DNA of 64,000 bases, from the NCBI GenBank assembly GCA_014338405.1, contig JTDE01000226.1, forward strand, positions 256,778 through 320,777, in the 5' to 3' direction. The stretch is from Paragonimus skrjabini miyazakii (Eukaryota > Platyhelminthes > Trematoda > Plagiorchiida > Troglotrematidae). Position 1 is the first letter of the stretch, and each line of letters starts with the position of its first letter. Shown piece by piece: positions 12,201 to 24,914 of this stretch. Position numbers and translations under genes: made by a program. Under the pieces are notes generated by a model. The model saw nothing but the letters and a program-made list of their open reading frames with translations. It ran no database searches and was not told the origin of the DNA.

Positions 12201-15200
12201 TCCCCTTTGAAATAAAGAAAACAGAAAACCTCATTAATTGCGCCTAAATCAAGTCAAACGACGTGGGCAGAAAGCTATTTTGCTTCTCTCCAAAACGTGT
12301 GTGGCATGATGGAAAATATAAGGTATTCATATGATGCATGATGACCTAAAAATGTACTCGAGTCAAAAGATTGAAGGACAGTTACTAACAAAGTAGCCAA
12401 TGTCACTAAACCAACATTATGCATGGCGGAATAAAGGTCGAATCGGTGAAAAAAGTAGCGAGGGTTACCTCTTGATTGTCTAGAGAATTTCTGTTCATTC
12501 TGATTGGACAACATCTATTACTTGAGGAGGGAGGCCGTTTGGGGTACCCTAACAATAAGCTGCATTGGTTATGTCTGTAAAGACACCGGTTTATGAACCA
12601 GAGTCTCCAGATAATCTCCGTACTGAAAGGTAGCCTAATACAATACAGCGTCACCATAACGAAAATGTCGACATGCTGCTGAAAATGTCAAGCCCCGAAA
12701 TGCTCATTATAACACAAACCGGTATAACATAGGCTTAGTTATAACGAAGAAATTAATCATCCCCGCACATATTTGTGTTCAATTAATCGAAAAGCACAAA
12801 TTGAACCACAAATTAATATCTCAAGCTCTCTGCTGTTTGTATACTGCTTTGTTTGACCGAATGAGGAATGACTATATTCACAAAAGGATACGGATAACCG
12901 AAGCGGGCAAAAATGGGATGGCGTTAGCTGCTCTCCTTATTCTTCCCAACGTAAAGTTTTGGTTCCGTAGTCTTCGTTATAACGGTGCCCTATTCTATTT
13001 CATTTAACAGAGGAATATCCAGGCAATAGCGAATTACGACCAAGTCTCATTTCCTTGCCGTCACCCCTAGGCTCATATCACAACATCCTCAGTCAAAACG
13101 AACGAGACAAACTTAGCATGAGACCCATATAACCAGTTAAGGACAGGCAAACGGACAAACATACGACTTGTGTATGGTTAAGTGAAATCGATTAAAACCC
13201 GGAAATCATTGCTGGAAATGCATCCCATTCAATCAACATGCTATCGATTGGAGAAGCTGAGAGTGGTTATGTATGTTTGAATCTGCTTTGAATTGTCAAT
13301 GGCTAACGTGTGATCACTGTGTTGATGCGTTCAAAATTCACAAAGGGAGTTTGAACAGAAGACGCTACCGTAATCTGTTACAGCGTGATTACACGCAACT
13401 TAGATAGTAACTGAAGGAGACGGTAATTTCCTACAGGTTTTAGATAGTCGAACATTAGAAGGTCTGCAGATGGAGTAGACTTTAGGTGTAGATTTGGACT
13501 TGGGACCCAACAAATATAGCTTATTCATTTGTTACGGGATTATCCACTAATCATACCACCTGATGTGAGTTCCATTGGTACTCGGCCTAACTCAACTCAC
13601 GAGTAATTTGCTGAAGTTACAACATCAAGTAAACTACTTGATTGGATGCGAAGCTCGTCCAGTATCCGAACAGGCAAAATCTTGATGACCGCACTCGGGT
13701 CCGTCGTGACGGCATCTTTGAGCACTGAACTCATACAAGCATTTAGAACATCAAGTCAGGACTGCGGGTAATTTAGTCTTTGGACTATAGCTCAACAATA
13801 CTGCGATTGAGATCAGTCCTTCACCATCCTGTAGATGACACACTGCGGACATAGTCTCAGGGTTAAGTTGCACAAATATTTCAACTTAATTCAATGCAAA
13901 TCTGATTAAATGAAACATTGTTTACTATACACCGAAAAGTGGAATCTCACCTGTGAATATCGTCAAACATCCGGTAATAGTAATAAATATAAAATGAGAG
14001 TTAAAGTACTTGAAATAAAAACGTTTAACAACAGCATTCAAAATCTAATGATGCCACAGGCAAATTAACAAAATAGATTGCATCTTTATCCAGTTAATCA
14101 TTTGACGAGCTCCACAAAAATGGGTTGATGATTCATCAACATTCTTGCCCAGTAAGAAACTACTAAAATTGTTAGCTTGGATAGATGCATGTAGGATCAT
14201 ATGTGTAGTGCATCAGTGAATATTGATAAGTGTGGGTTTAATAACAAGGGGTGATTCTTATCTTCGAAGATCTAGTTAACAAGCTGTTTGTATGCCTTTA
14301 GAGGTAATTCAACAGTAACACTGATGACGTTTCATCGGCCTAGAGGTTTAGTGGATTCAGTAAAGAGCTTAACAACTTTTTTTCACGGAACGAGGAAAAT
14401 TAAAACAGAAGGGCATAACAAATGCCTTGATCGTACAAGCACTGCTTGTTGTTCTGTCGGTTACTGTTGACAATTGTCACTGACAAGAGAACAAAAACAT
14501 TCGTACACCTAAACGTATTCATAGACACGTTATGGTCATCATTTGATTATTTGTTCAGGCTGAACAAACCTAGTTGCAACAACGTTCAGCGAATCAGGCA
14601 TTTTCAAAACGACGACGTCGACAGCCTTAAAACCTGTGTTGTTTCTGATGATGACATTTCATTCATGTAAGTTGTGAAGATAAAACGTTACAGTTTAAAT
14701 TTTCGGAGTCCATTAGTGACTGCTTTAGATGGGAGGCAAACCCGAACCTCTGAAACAGATGCTTAGTCAAGTGCGCATTATTTCACCCCGGAAAATGTAC
14801 AAGTTTATTTGACGGAATTATACAAAATAAGTCACACAGTGAGTCAGAGACGATATTTTAGGTCACCTGAACTCAGTTAATGTTTTTGAGGTGAGCTACC
14901 AATCGGTAATATCTTCCAAACTATACCGCAAACAAGTTGTCTAATGGTAACTTGAAATAACCGAACTCGCGCAGAGTAGTGAACTCTTAATGGACAATGT
15001 CTGTTAATTAAATAACGAGTAGCATTCATCGCACACATCATAAACTCACTGTTCAGTGTTGTCCACATGAACTACTTCGGCCTGTCTACCAGTAAATTTT
15101 CTCAGCCGCATTATGTTCTCCTCACTGTTGTTATTCCAGTTAGTTCTATTTCATTCAACCCTAAATGTGTAATCGGTTTGGTTCTACAATGGTTCGTTAC

Positions 15201-15770
15201 CTGAACATTCCGGTTATAATCCGTAAAAACTTGACTCAAAAATGATATGTAAAATTGTGATTCTTTGATGATAATAATCATAATAATAGCTGAGTACGGA
15301 AAGCTGTTAATATTTTGAAACTACTGTCGGTAATCTACTCTTGAAACTGTCGGTTTATAATCCTAGTAAGCTTAAAGACAAAGCTAGAACTCGACCGACA
15401 GTCACATATGCAATGTGGGCTGATCATTGCTTAAAGATAGTCGTCGAACTATTGTAGTTTTATTGATTGAAAGCAGTAAATGCGCCAACCGATGGAACTC
15501 GAAAGTCGCAGAGGTTTCAGATCTTACTAAACCTTTCTAAAGCACTGGGTTCCTCATGTCCATTTCAGTAAGGAAGCAGAGGGACATATGTTGTGAAATG
15601 TGAACATTTCTGTTTTGTATGTTGAACACTGATAACAGCCTGGCATTCAAGTGGGCTTCCACAGCCGATCACCTTTGAAAAGAAAGCCTAAGCTCTAGTT
15701 TTGTTGTTCCCAGAGTTCGTCGGTAGTGTATGCCCTTTCCGTGAACGACATATGAACGTGAGATTACTTT
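9291..15770. other. Long unassigned intergenic stretch
   Basis: I find no supported gene in about 6.5 kb. Open frames are 60-83 codons and unconvincing. The stretch 10893-11220 has an LTR-like look, with a TATATATG-type box near 11050 and AATAAA at 11158-11163 followed by a TG/T-rich segment. I could not find terminal TG...CA ends or a target duplication, so it is not called separately. Confidence 0.4.
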
Positions 15771-15775
15771 CTTAA

Positions 15776-16194
15776 TGTTAGGGCGCCCCAACATGTGACC
15801 GGCCCAAGGTCGCCTCCGTCGTGAGAGCGAAGGAAAAAAATCACTCGACTCAGCCCGAACCAGCAGAACTGTTCAAAATCGGTTGAGACTTTTTTATACC
15901 GCTATGCACATGTGTGGTCCTAACTGTTTCTCATGATGGGGGGTTGTGTGTTCATGACGGGCCCTATAAATAACTTGTACTTGTCGCCCTACAGGCACAC
16001 GTTTTGTGGCGGAATAAAGCTTCCTGTTTGGACGCGTCTTTTGGCTTGCTCTGGGAGTGATTACGGGAACAGTCGCGGTACTATTCGGGACCGAGATTTT
16101 CGTGCGAATTATTACCGGGACAAGAATCCGATTTTATCGAGCGTACCACTATACCGAGATCGAACCAGTGTACCGTTTAGGAGGGTTTACAACA
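15776..16194 (+). mobile_element. Solo LTR with 5-bp target-site duplication
   Basis: A 419-bp block starts TGTTAGGGCGCCCC and ends GGGTTTACAACA, giving the TG...CA termini of a retroviral-type LTR. It is flanked by a perfect direct repeat, CTTAA at 15771-15775 and CTTAA at 16195-16199. Inside are a promoter-like CCTATAAATAA near 15963 and a polyadenylation signal AATAAA near 16014, in the right order for U3-R-U5. No internal Gag or Pol region adjoins it, so it is the product of LTR-LTR recombination. A Ty3/gypsy origin is likely from the 5-bp duplication but is not proved. The 88-codon frame at 15933-16199 lies inside the LTR and is probably not a gene. Confidence 0.82.
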
Positions 16195-16199
16195 CTTAA

Positions 16200-16840
16200 G
16201 AAGTAACTGTGGTGACAACTGCGCAATTGAAGTCTTGTTAGATAAGACCTGGTTATCATACACAAACGCTTGGTTATAATTGTTTGTGTCTCCTCTAAAA
16301 ACGAATGAACTCTACTCGCAAACGAATGTGACCAACTGTTCAAACTATTATAATTTGATAGTGTTTATTGTAAGCTCGGCGAAGCATTGATAAACAAGGT
16401 TGTTTCCTAAGAACATGTACCGGAATTCAAATCCTGGTTGTTACAATGATATAATATATTGGCGAGCCTTGTTAAGAACAGTCCTCGTGACTAGTACTTC
16501 TTTTCAAAGGGAGGGGGCAGTTTACAAGTCTAGATGAACATGAAAGTTGCGATGAGTTGTGAGTGATTTTCGACTGTAATCGGTCAACATTCCTTTTTGC
16601 TTATCAGTAACAGTTTACCCACTGTCAGTTTACTGAAAACAGCTACAGTAATGAGGATGACAACAGCGGTTGTACGTAGTGGATTGGGATCCCAATGATC
16701 AAAATCGGAATAAATTGAGGAATTGAGTACCTGAATTGTGAAAAGTCACGAAAAAATCAAGTAAAGTAAATATTAAATTAGAAGTATCGGACAGCTATCC
16801 AAGCTGTCGTAACCAGTTGTAAAGAATCAGTGCGGTGATC
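16200..16840. other. Unassigned intergenic DNA
   Basis: No gene, RNA or repeat is recognised. Confidence 0.45.
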
Positions 16841-16849
16841 CCATAGTGT

Positions 16850-17356
16850 TATCCTTGTGTCATGGTTGACAGCTTCCATCTCAGATTGGTCTGCAACAGA
16901 GACCAAAACCAAAGGACATCTGCGCAAAACCCAATCCACAAGCGGCTTGCGCTTGCGGTTCCACTCACACACGCTGTATCAAATGTAAACCCGAAGGTAT
17001 GAGACCAGAAAACGTGTGAGTGGAGTCTTCGTAGTCCAGCCAGCCAATACTGGTTAGCCAGATAGTATGCTAGAAGTAATATGAAATCCTCATCTCTTGG
17101 AAACAAAAATAGAGACTCCAATGGTAAGATCCAAGTGGGGATGAAATATGTTGAAAATGTAAGGCAGTACAGTAGTATACATTATTGCAACCCAGACAGG
17201 ATTAGGAAGGACAATCAAAATTTAAGGTTGAGTCGAAAGCTAAACACAAACAACATCATATAGCGCATCAACAAAACTGAAGAAATGTAAAGACAGAAGA
17301 CCAGCATGACCCAGCTTTCTGAAAAGGAGAACGAGTGATTTGCCAAACAACGGTGA
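16850..17356 (-). repeat. RTE-like LINE 3' untranslated region
   Basis: On the minus strand this follows the RTE C-terminal coding relic at 17357-17975. It aligns in order with the plus-strand stretch 35284-35484 plus 35985-36312, which follows another copy of the same C terminus. Shared blocks include TTGGAGTCT, a run ending GAGATGAGGA or GAGACAGGGT, CTCACTCACACGCTTCC-like sequence, CTTCGGGTTTAC, GTGTGAGTGGAACC, and GTCCTTTGG followed by TTCGGTC or TTTGGTC. The same order and the same strand relative to coding sequence show that this is the element's own 3' UTR. The open frame on the minus strand (16849-17121) is within this UTR and is not a gene. Confidence 0.72.
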
Positions 17357-17975
17357 TCATTGGTCGACACGAACGAGAAATAGATAAAAACGACATAACT
17401 TACTTGTCCCTAACCTGGTGGACGTCTCTCTGTTGACAATGTACTGAGTAGGTTGATGACCTACTAATCTGAGACAGTCAACACATTCACGACCACATAT
17501 ATCGCCACGCCATGTAATCATTCCACCACGACCCATGGCACCAATAAGTGCTTTGCGTACCGCGCAGTTGAATTCATTGTGGCACAACTGTCGTTCATTG
17601 AACTTCCGGATGCCCGTGCGAACCGGCCTACGCCTGACAGTCCTGTTCAATTCGAAGTCCTCCCAATATCTAGAACCGATATTACAACTCGCAAGTCTTA
17701 CGTAGACTACATCTTAGTATCGTATTTTCTGACCGCCAGAATTTCGCCCATCTTCTTTCTCTTGCCCGTACAACACCTGTTTCGGAATCCGGTCAGCCTC
17801 ATTTTACGGACGTGACCAAGCCAACGAAGTAGACTGGCTATCGGAATGGCTTCAATCCCGTACATGTCCGCCCATCGAATTACATGAGTGTTCGAACTCA
17901 TGTCTGACCACCGAATACTCAAAATGCGAAGCATGTTCCAAAACTGGTCCGCCACGCTTCTGGATTTCTCCTGGC
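17357..17975 (-). pseudogene. RTE-like LINE, reverse transcriptase C-terminal relic
   Basis: The minus-strand frame 17955-17707 carries IRWSDMSSNTHVIRWADMYG, then ASLLRWLGHVRKM, then FRNRCCTGKRKKMGE. RWLGHV.RM is the hallmark of the C-terminal domain of RTE-like and related LINE polyproteins. A second frame (17650-17357) contains GIRKFNERQLCHNEFNCAVR and further C-terminal sequence, so there is a frameshift near 17680. The copy at 34715-35280 has nearly the same residues in the same order. Coding homology stops abruptly at about 17975, next to the SINE at 18130, giving a 5'-truncated insertion. It is not functional. Confidence 0.85.
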
Positions 17976-18129
17976 AGTCCGTTTCCTAGCTGTCCTTTAG
18001 TGCTCTGAGCCTCTGCGATCAGCATAGCCCTTCACCAAAGCGTGCTTTTTTCTGCTAGTCGATTCAGTCCAAATTTCTCTGGCTTTGAATGTCGATCTTC
18101 TCAAAGGCTGCTGCGTAGACTGTTCCTTC

Positions 18130-18235
18130 AATTTAAATGAGACCTAGTTGCGAAAAATCTTGAATTCGAGCCAGCAACAGAAATAGCATGTTCAAATGCT
18201 AAAATCGCTCTACCGGCTGAGCTGAGAAGCCACGC
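18130..18235 (-). repeat. tRNA-headed SINE, copy 2
   Basis: On the minus strand, GTGGCTTCTCAGCTCAGCCG is the tRNA-like 5' end with A box, and GGCTCGAATTC is a degraded B box. Both are preceded and followed by family sequence (CTATTTCTGTTGC, then CAACTAGGTCTCATTTAAAT) matching the copies at 3663-3772 and 54860-54988. It is in the same orientation as, and some 150 bp from, the truncated RTE relic. Confidence 0.72.
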
Positions 18236-19091
18236 TTATAGCTCATACATCTCATATTTTGATTTGGTTGTCCACCTAGTCCATTGTCATTTGAAATCCA
18301 CCGAACGCTCTATCCGACTGATTGTCCGAACAGGATTTCGCAGTCAGTTCACGCTGGAATCCACCAACGCCACTGGTGAACATCGTTGTCACATACCGTC
18401 GTATACAGCCGAGATCGGGGGTTTGTGATAGCCTACTCACGAATAGCACACAAATGGAGTAGACGATCATCGTTCGCATTGACTGAACGAATGCCATGGG
18501 GTCTGAGGACCCCCGGTCAGATTGTTGAGTCGCGCCAAAACAAATAGTGTGTTACTTAACGGTGCCGACCGGATTGTGATGGACAGCTGATCACAGAACT
18601 GATTCTTCATATCATCAGTGTGACATAAAGTTGGATCATAAACAGTAAGACATGTGGCGCACTTGTTTAACCGAGTCGCAAGTACATGGACATGGTTTGA
18701 GGGCTGATGCCATGCGATTCGCCTGTCGTCAAAGCATTGATGCGATTAGCGACTACGAAACAGACACCGTGCTCCCGAGCACCGTCTACTGGGTAACCCA
18801 TCCAGTAGAGTGTGTGCCAAACACCTACTTCTCAAAGCTTACCTTGGTCTGCAAACCTCGTTCCAATCAAGGCCACGAGATCGATGCCCGTGGCTGCTCA
18901 ATTCAGTGGTGACCAATGCAATGCGTCGTTCCGTCATCCGGTGCTGCATTAATCCAACAGCATGCGCACATTCCATGTTTCAACGGACAAGGTCTTGCGT
19001 CCACTGGGCTGTCTCAAGCTGATAAGTGGGACCTCAGCTGGAGTTTCTGATTCAATCGCTTGATCTGTGAGATAAAAGGAAACATTATTTT
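18236..19091. other. Unassigned intergenic DNA
   Basis: Overlapping 70-86 codon frames on both strands have no recognised domains. Confidence 0.45.
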
Positions 19092-19985
19092 TAGGGGGAC
19101 CCTACCCACATCCAATGACTCAGCAGTCCAACTCACTTGATAGTGAGGGTCTAACCCATCTCGAGTGCGCAGTGAATAAGACTTTGACGATTCATTCGGA
19201 TTACTGCTGCTCGGAGTAGATGTGTTGTGAGCTATATCAAGCTTTTGATAATTAGTGCAAATTTTTCAGTCGTATAGGATAATACGCCCGCGGTTTCAGT
19301 CAACCGTTGGGCTATCGGGGTGCTTTTTGTTTGAGGCTATTGTGATGAAAATCTACTCAATCCACCGCTTATCTAAACCAAGACACAATAGAAGTTCGAA
19401 CAAGAGACTAATCCGAACGTCGCGTTGAAGATACTACATCAGGATTGGAAGAACAGTCTCAATGTTACGCCCTCTGTTATTCGCTTATTTCTTTGTTCCA
19501 TATTGCACCAATTAACGTTCAGTTTGTGACTTTGTATGTGACCATATGATCAGCCAATGAGTGACTATGATTTGTTTAATACTGTTGTACATCCATAAAT
19601 TCGGCTTCTTGTCTCACGAATATAAACTGCTTACTGCAACCAGTGCGAGGTCTTCTGCTTATTACTTGCGTGGAAGGTATCAATCCGAGTACGATTTCTA
19701 GGGCTATTCGAGGTCTTTAATTCCGAGTATTACAAATTGGCGTCCCACCTAACCTCTTCTTTTCGTATACGGAAGAAAACAGTATTGCAACTATAAATAT
19801 AATTCCTCTGTATACTCATATATTCGTGCCTGACTACGTAAGCACTTGTTCGCCGCCAGTAGTGGGACATATAAACGTATGGGCTTATGTACTATATTCT
19901 GGCTGATCCTCTTTGGCCTATATGATACGGCAGAACCTAGAACCTAACCAGCATAGTCCTGTGGATCAAAGTAACACGCAAGCTC
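19092..19985 (+). repeat. Interspersed repeat family C, copy 1 (interrupted)
   Basis: This aligns colinearly with 23620-24266 (plus) and 61111-61740 (minus). Shared blocks are GACCC..CC..GCCAATGACTCA, GTGCGCAGTGAATAAGAC, GGTCAACCGTTGG, GTGCT.TTTGTTTGAGG, CTAACC.CTTCTT, ACGGAA.AAAACAG and CAGCATAG. A block of roughly 400 bp (19341-19734) interrupts the alignment between TTTGAGG and CTAACC. No protein frame is conserved among the copies. Class unknown: no terminal inverted repeats, tRNA-like head or Pol domain was seen. Confidence 0.75.
19341..19734 (+). mobile_element. Possible solo LTR inserted in repeat C
   Basis: This insert is absent from the other two repeat C copies. It begins TGTGATGAAAATC and ends GAGTATTACA, followed by AATTGGCGTCCC, which resembles an LTR end with a primer-binding-site-like TGGCGTCCC. 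A CGAATATAAACTGC stretch near 19618 could be its TATA box. No clear target duplication was found, so other kinds of insertion are possible. Confidence 0.4.
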
Positions 19986-22900
19986 ATCCAACAAACCGCA
20001 ATATCAGCTCGGTTCGTTTTACTTTACAAACTGGCGAGTCAAAATCCAGTTCGCACAGTCCAAAGTAAGTGAACTTTAACGTTTCGCGTAATATTTCGCA
20101 AATATGTGTAGTTAGTAAGCATGTTCTGTCTACCTTTAATTCACTCGCTTTTTCTTAATTCACTGTTGAGTTTTGAATTAGATAGAAACCTTCCCCGACT
20201 GTGGCTCTTGCTACGGCACCCAAATTTGAGGATCTTAGCCCAGAGGTGTGATTTACTGCTTCAGAAATCGACCTTGGCAAACGATACTCGGTTAGTTTTT
20301 TAACGCGTTCCGCATCTTCATTGAGACAAGTCTGGCTTCATTAGTGATGGTTGATTAATTTGTTACGGACTCACTACACAGGTAACTCTTAAAGTAGTAC
20401 AGCTATTTGACAAAAGGTTTCTGGAGCAACTGTTCCAGAGGCTACAATTAAAAGGTACCGAACCGTTATATTATTCGTGGCAAGTGGCAGACAGCTGACA
20501 AAATCTAATTGCCAAAATTTCTCTTGCACGAGTTGTGAATTCAACGATTCTCAGGTATACATAGAGATAATTTTCTGCATTACTGTCATCCCTGGTTAGT
20601 GATCCGGTAACATCGGTCGATGACATACACGAACGATTCCGAAACACCTCGTCCTCAATGTCACGCATGTAAATATTAACGTGAATGTGTACTTGTGTCG
20701 CTAGACAGTTGGCAGCGAAAGGTGAAAAAATGGTCAGTTTGTGAGAAAAACTTGGCTGGCGTTCTGATCATAAACCAGCTAATCCGGACACTGAGGGGGC
20801 ACAGTTGTGATGGGACCCAGATGACTGTCATATCATCATCAGTGCTCTAGGTCGCTGCCGATTATCTTATCACATGTACCCAATCACAGTCTAGACTGGT
20901 AGAGATCAACAATCTTTTTGGCACCATCGAGCCGATTATGTGTACTCGTTGGAAAATAAATATTAAACTGACAAGCTTGTAAATTTTAGCCACAGATCAG
21001 GTACAAATCAATCGCGTTTTCACTGCGAGGGACACTTTCTAGAAACAAATTTCTATCGATACTTTCATCCATTTATTCAAAGCCATCACATGAGCCTAAA
21101 TAGGAAGTACCCCAGCTCGAATCACCATTTGGTGTAATCGCGACGAGGAATAGGCTAAAAGAAATATGCTTGATTAAAAATCGATTTAAGAAGACTAAGT
21201 AGAAAAAAGAGAAAGTGGTAGATGCATGCGTGCCGCTGACCACGGGAGGGTGCCATCTCGGGTGGTATTTCTAACCGGCTAGTTGAGTTATTTCAAAATC
21301 CCCAACCGGGCATCCGACTCCTACCCACTTTACTGAAGGGAATATTAAGAGTCTTTTTATTTCTTGACCGTGACGTTGCCAGATCATCTAGCGGTCTTAA
21401 CTGATTGTTGGTGATTTCACCAAATAACATCCGGCGTGTTAGACGCTCGACTGACATATGGAATGCGTGATTCAGCCAATACGTATTGTACAATATGGCA
21501 GTTTAACCAAGTGTTTACGTATCTGGAGTTTTTCCAAGTAGGCGCTGACGAACTATCACGCCGAGTACGCGATAGGCTCACGCACTGCGAACTAAACGGA
21601 GGAGACAGCGATGGTCAAACACCTATTGACTGACGAAGCTAGAGTGATATACAGGTCCGCTATCAACGTGTTTCAAATACCTACCAAGATTAACGGCAAC
21701 GCCAGCTATCATGAGAGATGGTTTCTGGCGTTTGAAGAACTTTTGGACTGTTGATTAAAAAATTCAATCACCAGCACCTGTTTCGGAAAATTCGAGGTAC
21801 GTGATCAGTCGGTACAGCAATTAGGTTGCATAGTATGCAATGGTTGGGTCACGTACCCCATATGTCAATCGAGAGTGTAACACATTGGTCACTGTTTATT
21901 CAGATAGTCAACAACTGGATGAAATCGCGAGGTGATGAGACAGTCTGTGGTCAAGGAATATGGTAATCCTTGCTATTCGTTTGAGTAAAATGAGTAGGTG
22001 GACTCCGCTATCCAAGATGGCAACGTGTCGCAACCAGAGATGTGCATGCGTCTATAGCATTTCCAGTTATCCTGTTTCGCATTGTGTTGCTTGCATTTAA
22101 CCCTCTCTTCCTCTGGGATATTCCTTGCCAGTGTTATGTGGAATGGTAACACGAACCATAGTACCTTCTGATCAAACCTATGACCGTCATGAGTGAACCA
22201 GTGAACAAACGAAGAGTTGAAAAAAATCTTTTGACTATGATCAAAGTAAACACTCAGTGAGACTGTCACTTTTAAGCAATAATCACTGCACACTTCAGAC
22301 ACTGCAGTTGAGCGATTCGACATCTCTGATAAGGACGAACGATGTTGTCACCTCACAAAGAAAGTACACAAAGTTAAGATTATACGAGGGGCATAGAAAC
22401 GCACTGCTTACGATGAATCTTATTGAGGCTGGTATTCTACGGTGCACTGCACTGCAGCCAATCAAAATCTCTACCGCATCAAGGCAGATTACTAAAATAA
22501 CTGTTCTTGTATTCTGTCTACCCACGGTTATTGGCCTTTCAATTGATCGACTTCCGATTACTTACGACCGTTTCTCTTCTCCCTCCACAGACTGTCAAGA
22601 CTAGCTCTATGGTAGGGGATGAACTGAATTATTTACATCAATGTCAACCGCGTCGGTTAACTCACACACTGTTACATTATCGTAGTCAATTCCCGGTCGG
22701 TCTTTTAAAGGGAGTTCTGCAGTGGCTCAACTCATCTTTGGCTAACTGTCGAATGTCACCTGTACGCGATTTGTCGCAAAACCCTATATTTGGCGGGAAA
22801 TGTAGACACCAAAAAGTATCTTGCGCACTCGGACGTTGCAGACAACTTCAACTTGATGCAGCACGCAAATTTTTTATTAGGTTGCATAGTCGCTTCCCTA

Positions 22901-23619
22901 GTTTATAGCACATTCATCTGTTTCGTTTATCAATAATAAACTGCCTATTTAATCGCTGCGTTATTTTCATACCCTCGACTCGGTTCGTTCGCTTCTACAA
23001 GTGAAACACCCTTATACTTTCAGAAGGACCTAAGTGGCCAGAAGCTTGAGCATGCCGCAATTGCCGCTGGGCATAAATCAGGTCGCGAACTGAATTCTGA
23101 TTTGGGGTGGTCGCAGGTGATCCGAAACCTGTCCAGATTAAACTGCTATTGAGCCAGACTTAATGGGTAGTCCAGCTGGCTAGTAGTCCTATCGTCTTCG
23201 ACGAGAGTGAGAAACTATACATCGGAGACGTACGCATGCGCATGAATTTGCCAAACCTCATTGTCTTGTTCAAGATGTTGCATTGAAAGGTGCTAGGCAA
23301 TCTACGTCAGATAACTGAAGTATTCCGTGTATGCCTACATTTTTTGTGTTGCTCCACCACAGTGGTGCTACACCTCGGTTTCAATGATTGCTTGCAGATT
23401 AACAGACGTCAATGAGGTAAACTGACCGTATCTGGTCGGACAATCACTAAAGAAACTTGGATAAGCAGCACTGAGGCTGTGAACAAGGTACTGAGCTTAT
23501 ATGCTGGATTATTTTGCAAATGATTTTCAACATAACCGATGAGAACCTCACCGGATTATGATTCGAATTATAGTTAGATGTCATTATCCTTTGCAGCCAA
23601 AATTGTTAGCGATAATCAC
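19986..23619. other. Unassigned DNA with one weak exon candidate
   Basis: Mostly featureless. The best open frame is 22507-22908 (plus, 133 codons). Within it a pyrimidine tract ending CCCTCCACAG at 22590 could be a splice acceptor for a downstream coding segment to 22905. There is no domain, no donor site and no homologous neighbour, so I do not call it a gene. Confidence 0.4.
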
Positions 23620-24266
23620 ATGGTAGTCGAGAGAATGATAACTTCTGATACTTCCCGCGGAACGGGGTTGACCTGAGGGACACCACCCCGAGTCTCTGAC
23701 TCAAAAGTCTGACCTGCAAGACAACAGGATATAGAGTTTTCTTGGGGGACCCCTCGGAGCCAATGACTCAAGAGTCTGACTTACATAGCAGTGAGGGGCT
23801 TGCCTAGCCCGAGGGCGCAGTGAATAAGACATTGACATCTGATTCTGAGTATTGCTGCGCGCAGTGGATGTACTCGAAGCTACATCAGGCTTTTGCGAGA
23901 TACTAGATGTTTTCCGACCGAAGTGGATACTACGCCGGCGGTCACGGTCAACCGTTGGACTATCGGAGTGCTCTTTGTTTGAGGGTACCTTTTCTAACCC
24001 ACTTCTTCCTGATACGGAAAACAGCAGTGCCACAACTACAAAAATAGTTCTGCTGTATGCCCATAGGATCGTGCCTCACTACCTAAGCACTCCTACGCGG
24101 TCAGTAGTGCGACATACAATCCTATGAGTGTAACTGCTTTTCGTCTGACTGCTCCCCTTTGGCTTGTCTGACAAGGTTGCACCAGGAAGGACCAGAGTCC
24201 CAGTCAGCATAGCCCGCCGGATCAAAACAGTAAACAGGCCCGACCACCTCACCAAGGTAGCAGTAT
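23620..24266 (+). repeat. Interspersed repeat family C, copy 2
   Basis: This is the uninterrupted copy. It aligns with the reverse complement of 61111-61740 from GATAACTTCTGATACTTC at the left, through CCGAGTCTCTGACTCAAAAG, AATAAGACATTGA and TTTGTTTGAGG.TACCTTTT, to CAAGGTAGCAGTATAG at the right end. The alignment breaks just after that, which marks a likely element end. Open frames on both strands (23701-24033 minus, 23852-24127 plus) are not conserved in the other copies. Confidence 0.78.
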
Positions 24267-24909
24267 AGTAGTGTGTGAGCAAAGTGTAATAGGCAGGGTT
24301 TAGCGACCTGCAAATCTTCCTGGCCTGCCAACAGTATGATGTGTAAAACGATTACAAATCCTACAATTTACATATTAAGTAAGTACACATGATTTATGCT
24401 ACCAATTTGGTTGTTCACGTCATGTCAATGAGCGGCACTAATCAAAACAAAACACATTTCCGGTTTAATCGCTTATCGATCCGTGAACTACGTAGCTAAC
24501 CCCAACGTAAGTGTCGTTTACACCTTTGTACAAGAACGCTGGATACTTGTACATACCGCCTAATAAATATTCCATTTCCGTTCTCAAAAGTCTTTTATAT
24601 TACGCTTGGTTTCACTTGTGTCTGTTTCTGGCGACTTAGTGAAACGTGCGTTAAATTGGTGAGCCTGTCCAACTGTTGTTTCGTTTTCAGCAAATGTATC
24701 CTTTGTAGACTTGTGGATTATTGGTCCCATATTTCTATGTTGATAAATCGATGTCTTATTCATTATCATTTGTGTTGTGATTGCAGCTCACGGCCATACT
24801 TTATCAGACATTTGATCAACACATTTGCCATACTTTTCGTTTCTATTCGAGAAAATAATTCACAATCGCGCTTTGCACGGTTAGAGGTCACGTTCACGCC
24901 ACGTCAGAT
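24267..24909. other. Unassigned intergenic DNA
   Basis: A 101-codon plus-strand frame at 24656-24961 runs into the hammerhead element and has no recognised domain. Nothing else is seen. Confidence 0.45.
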
Positions 24910-24914
24910 TAATT

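Noticed and set aside
15933..16199. 88-codon plus-strand frame as a gene
   Set aside because: It lies inside the solo LTR defined by TG...CA ends and the CTTAA duplication.
16849..17121. 90-codon minus-strand frame as a membrane-protein exon
   Set aside because: It falls in the RTE 3' UTR, which is shared with another copy where no matching frame exists.
23701..24127. Frames on both strands (110 and 91 codons) as genes
   Set aside because: They overlap within repeat C, and the other two copies do not keep either frame.
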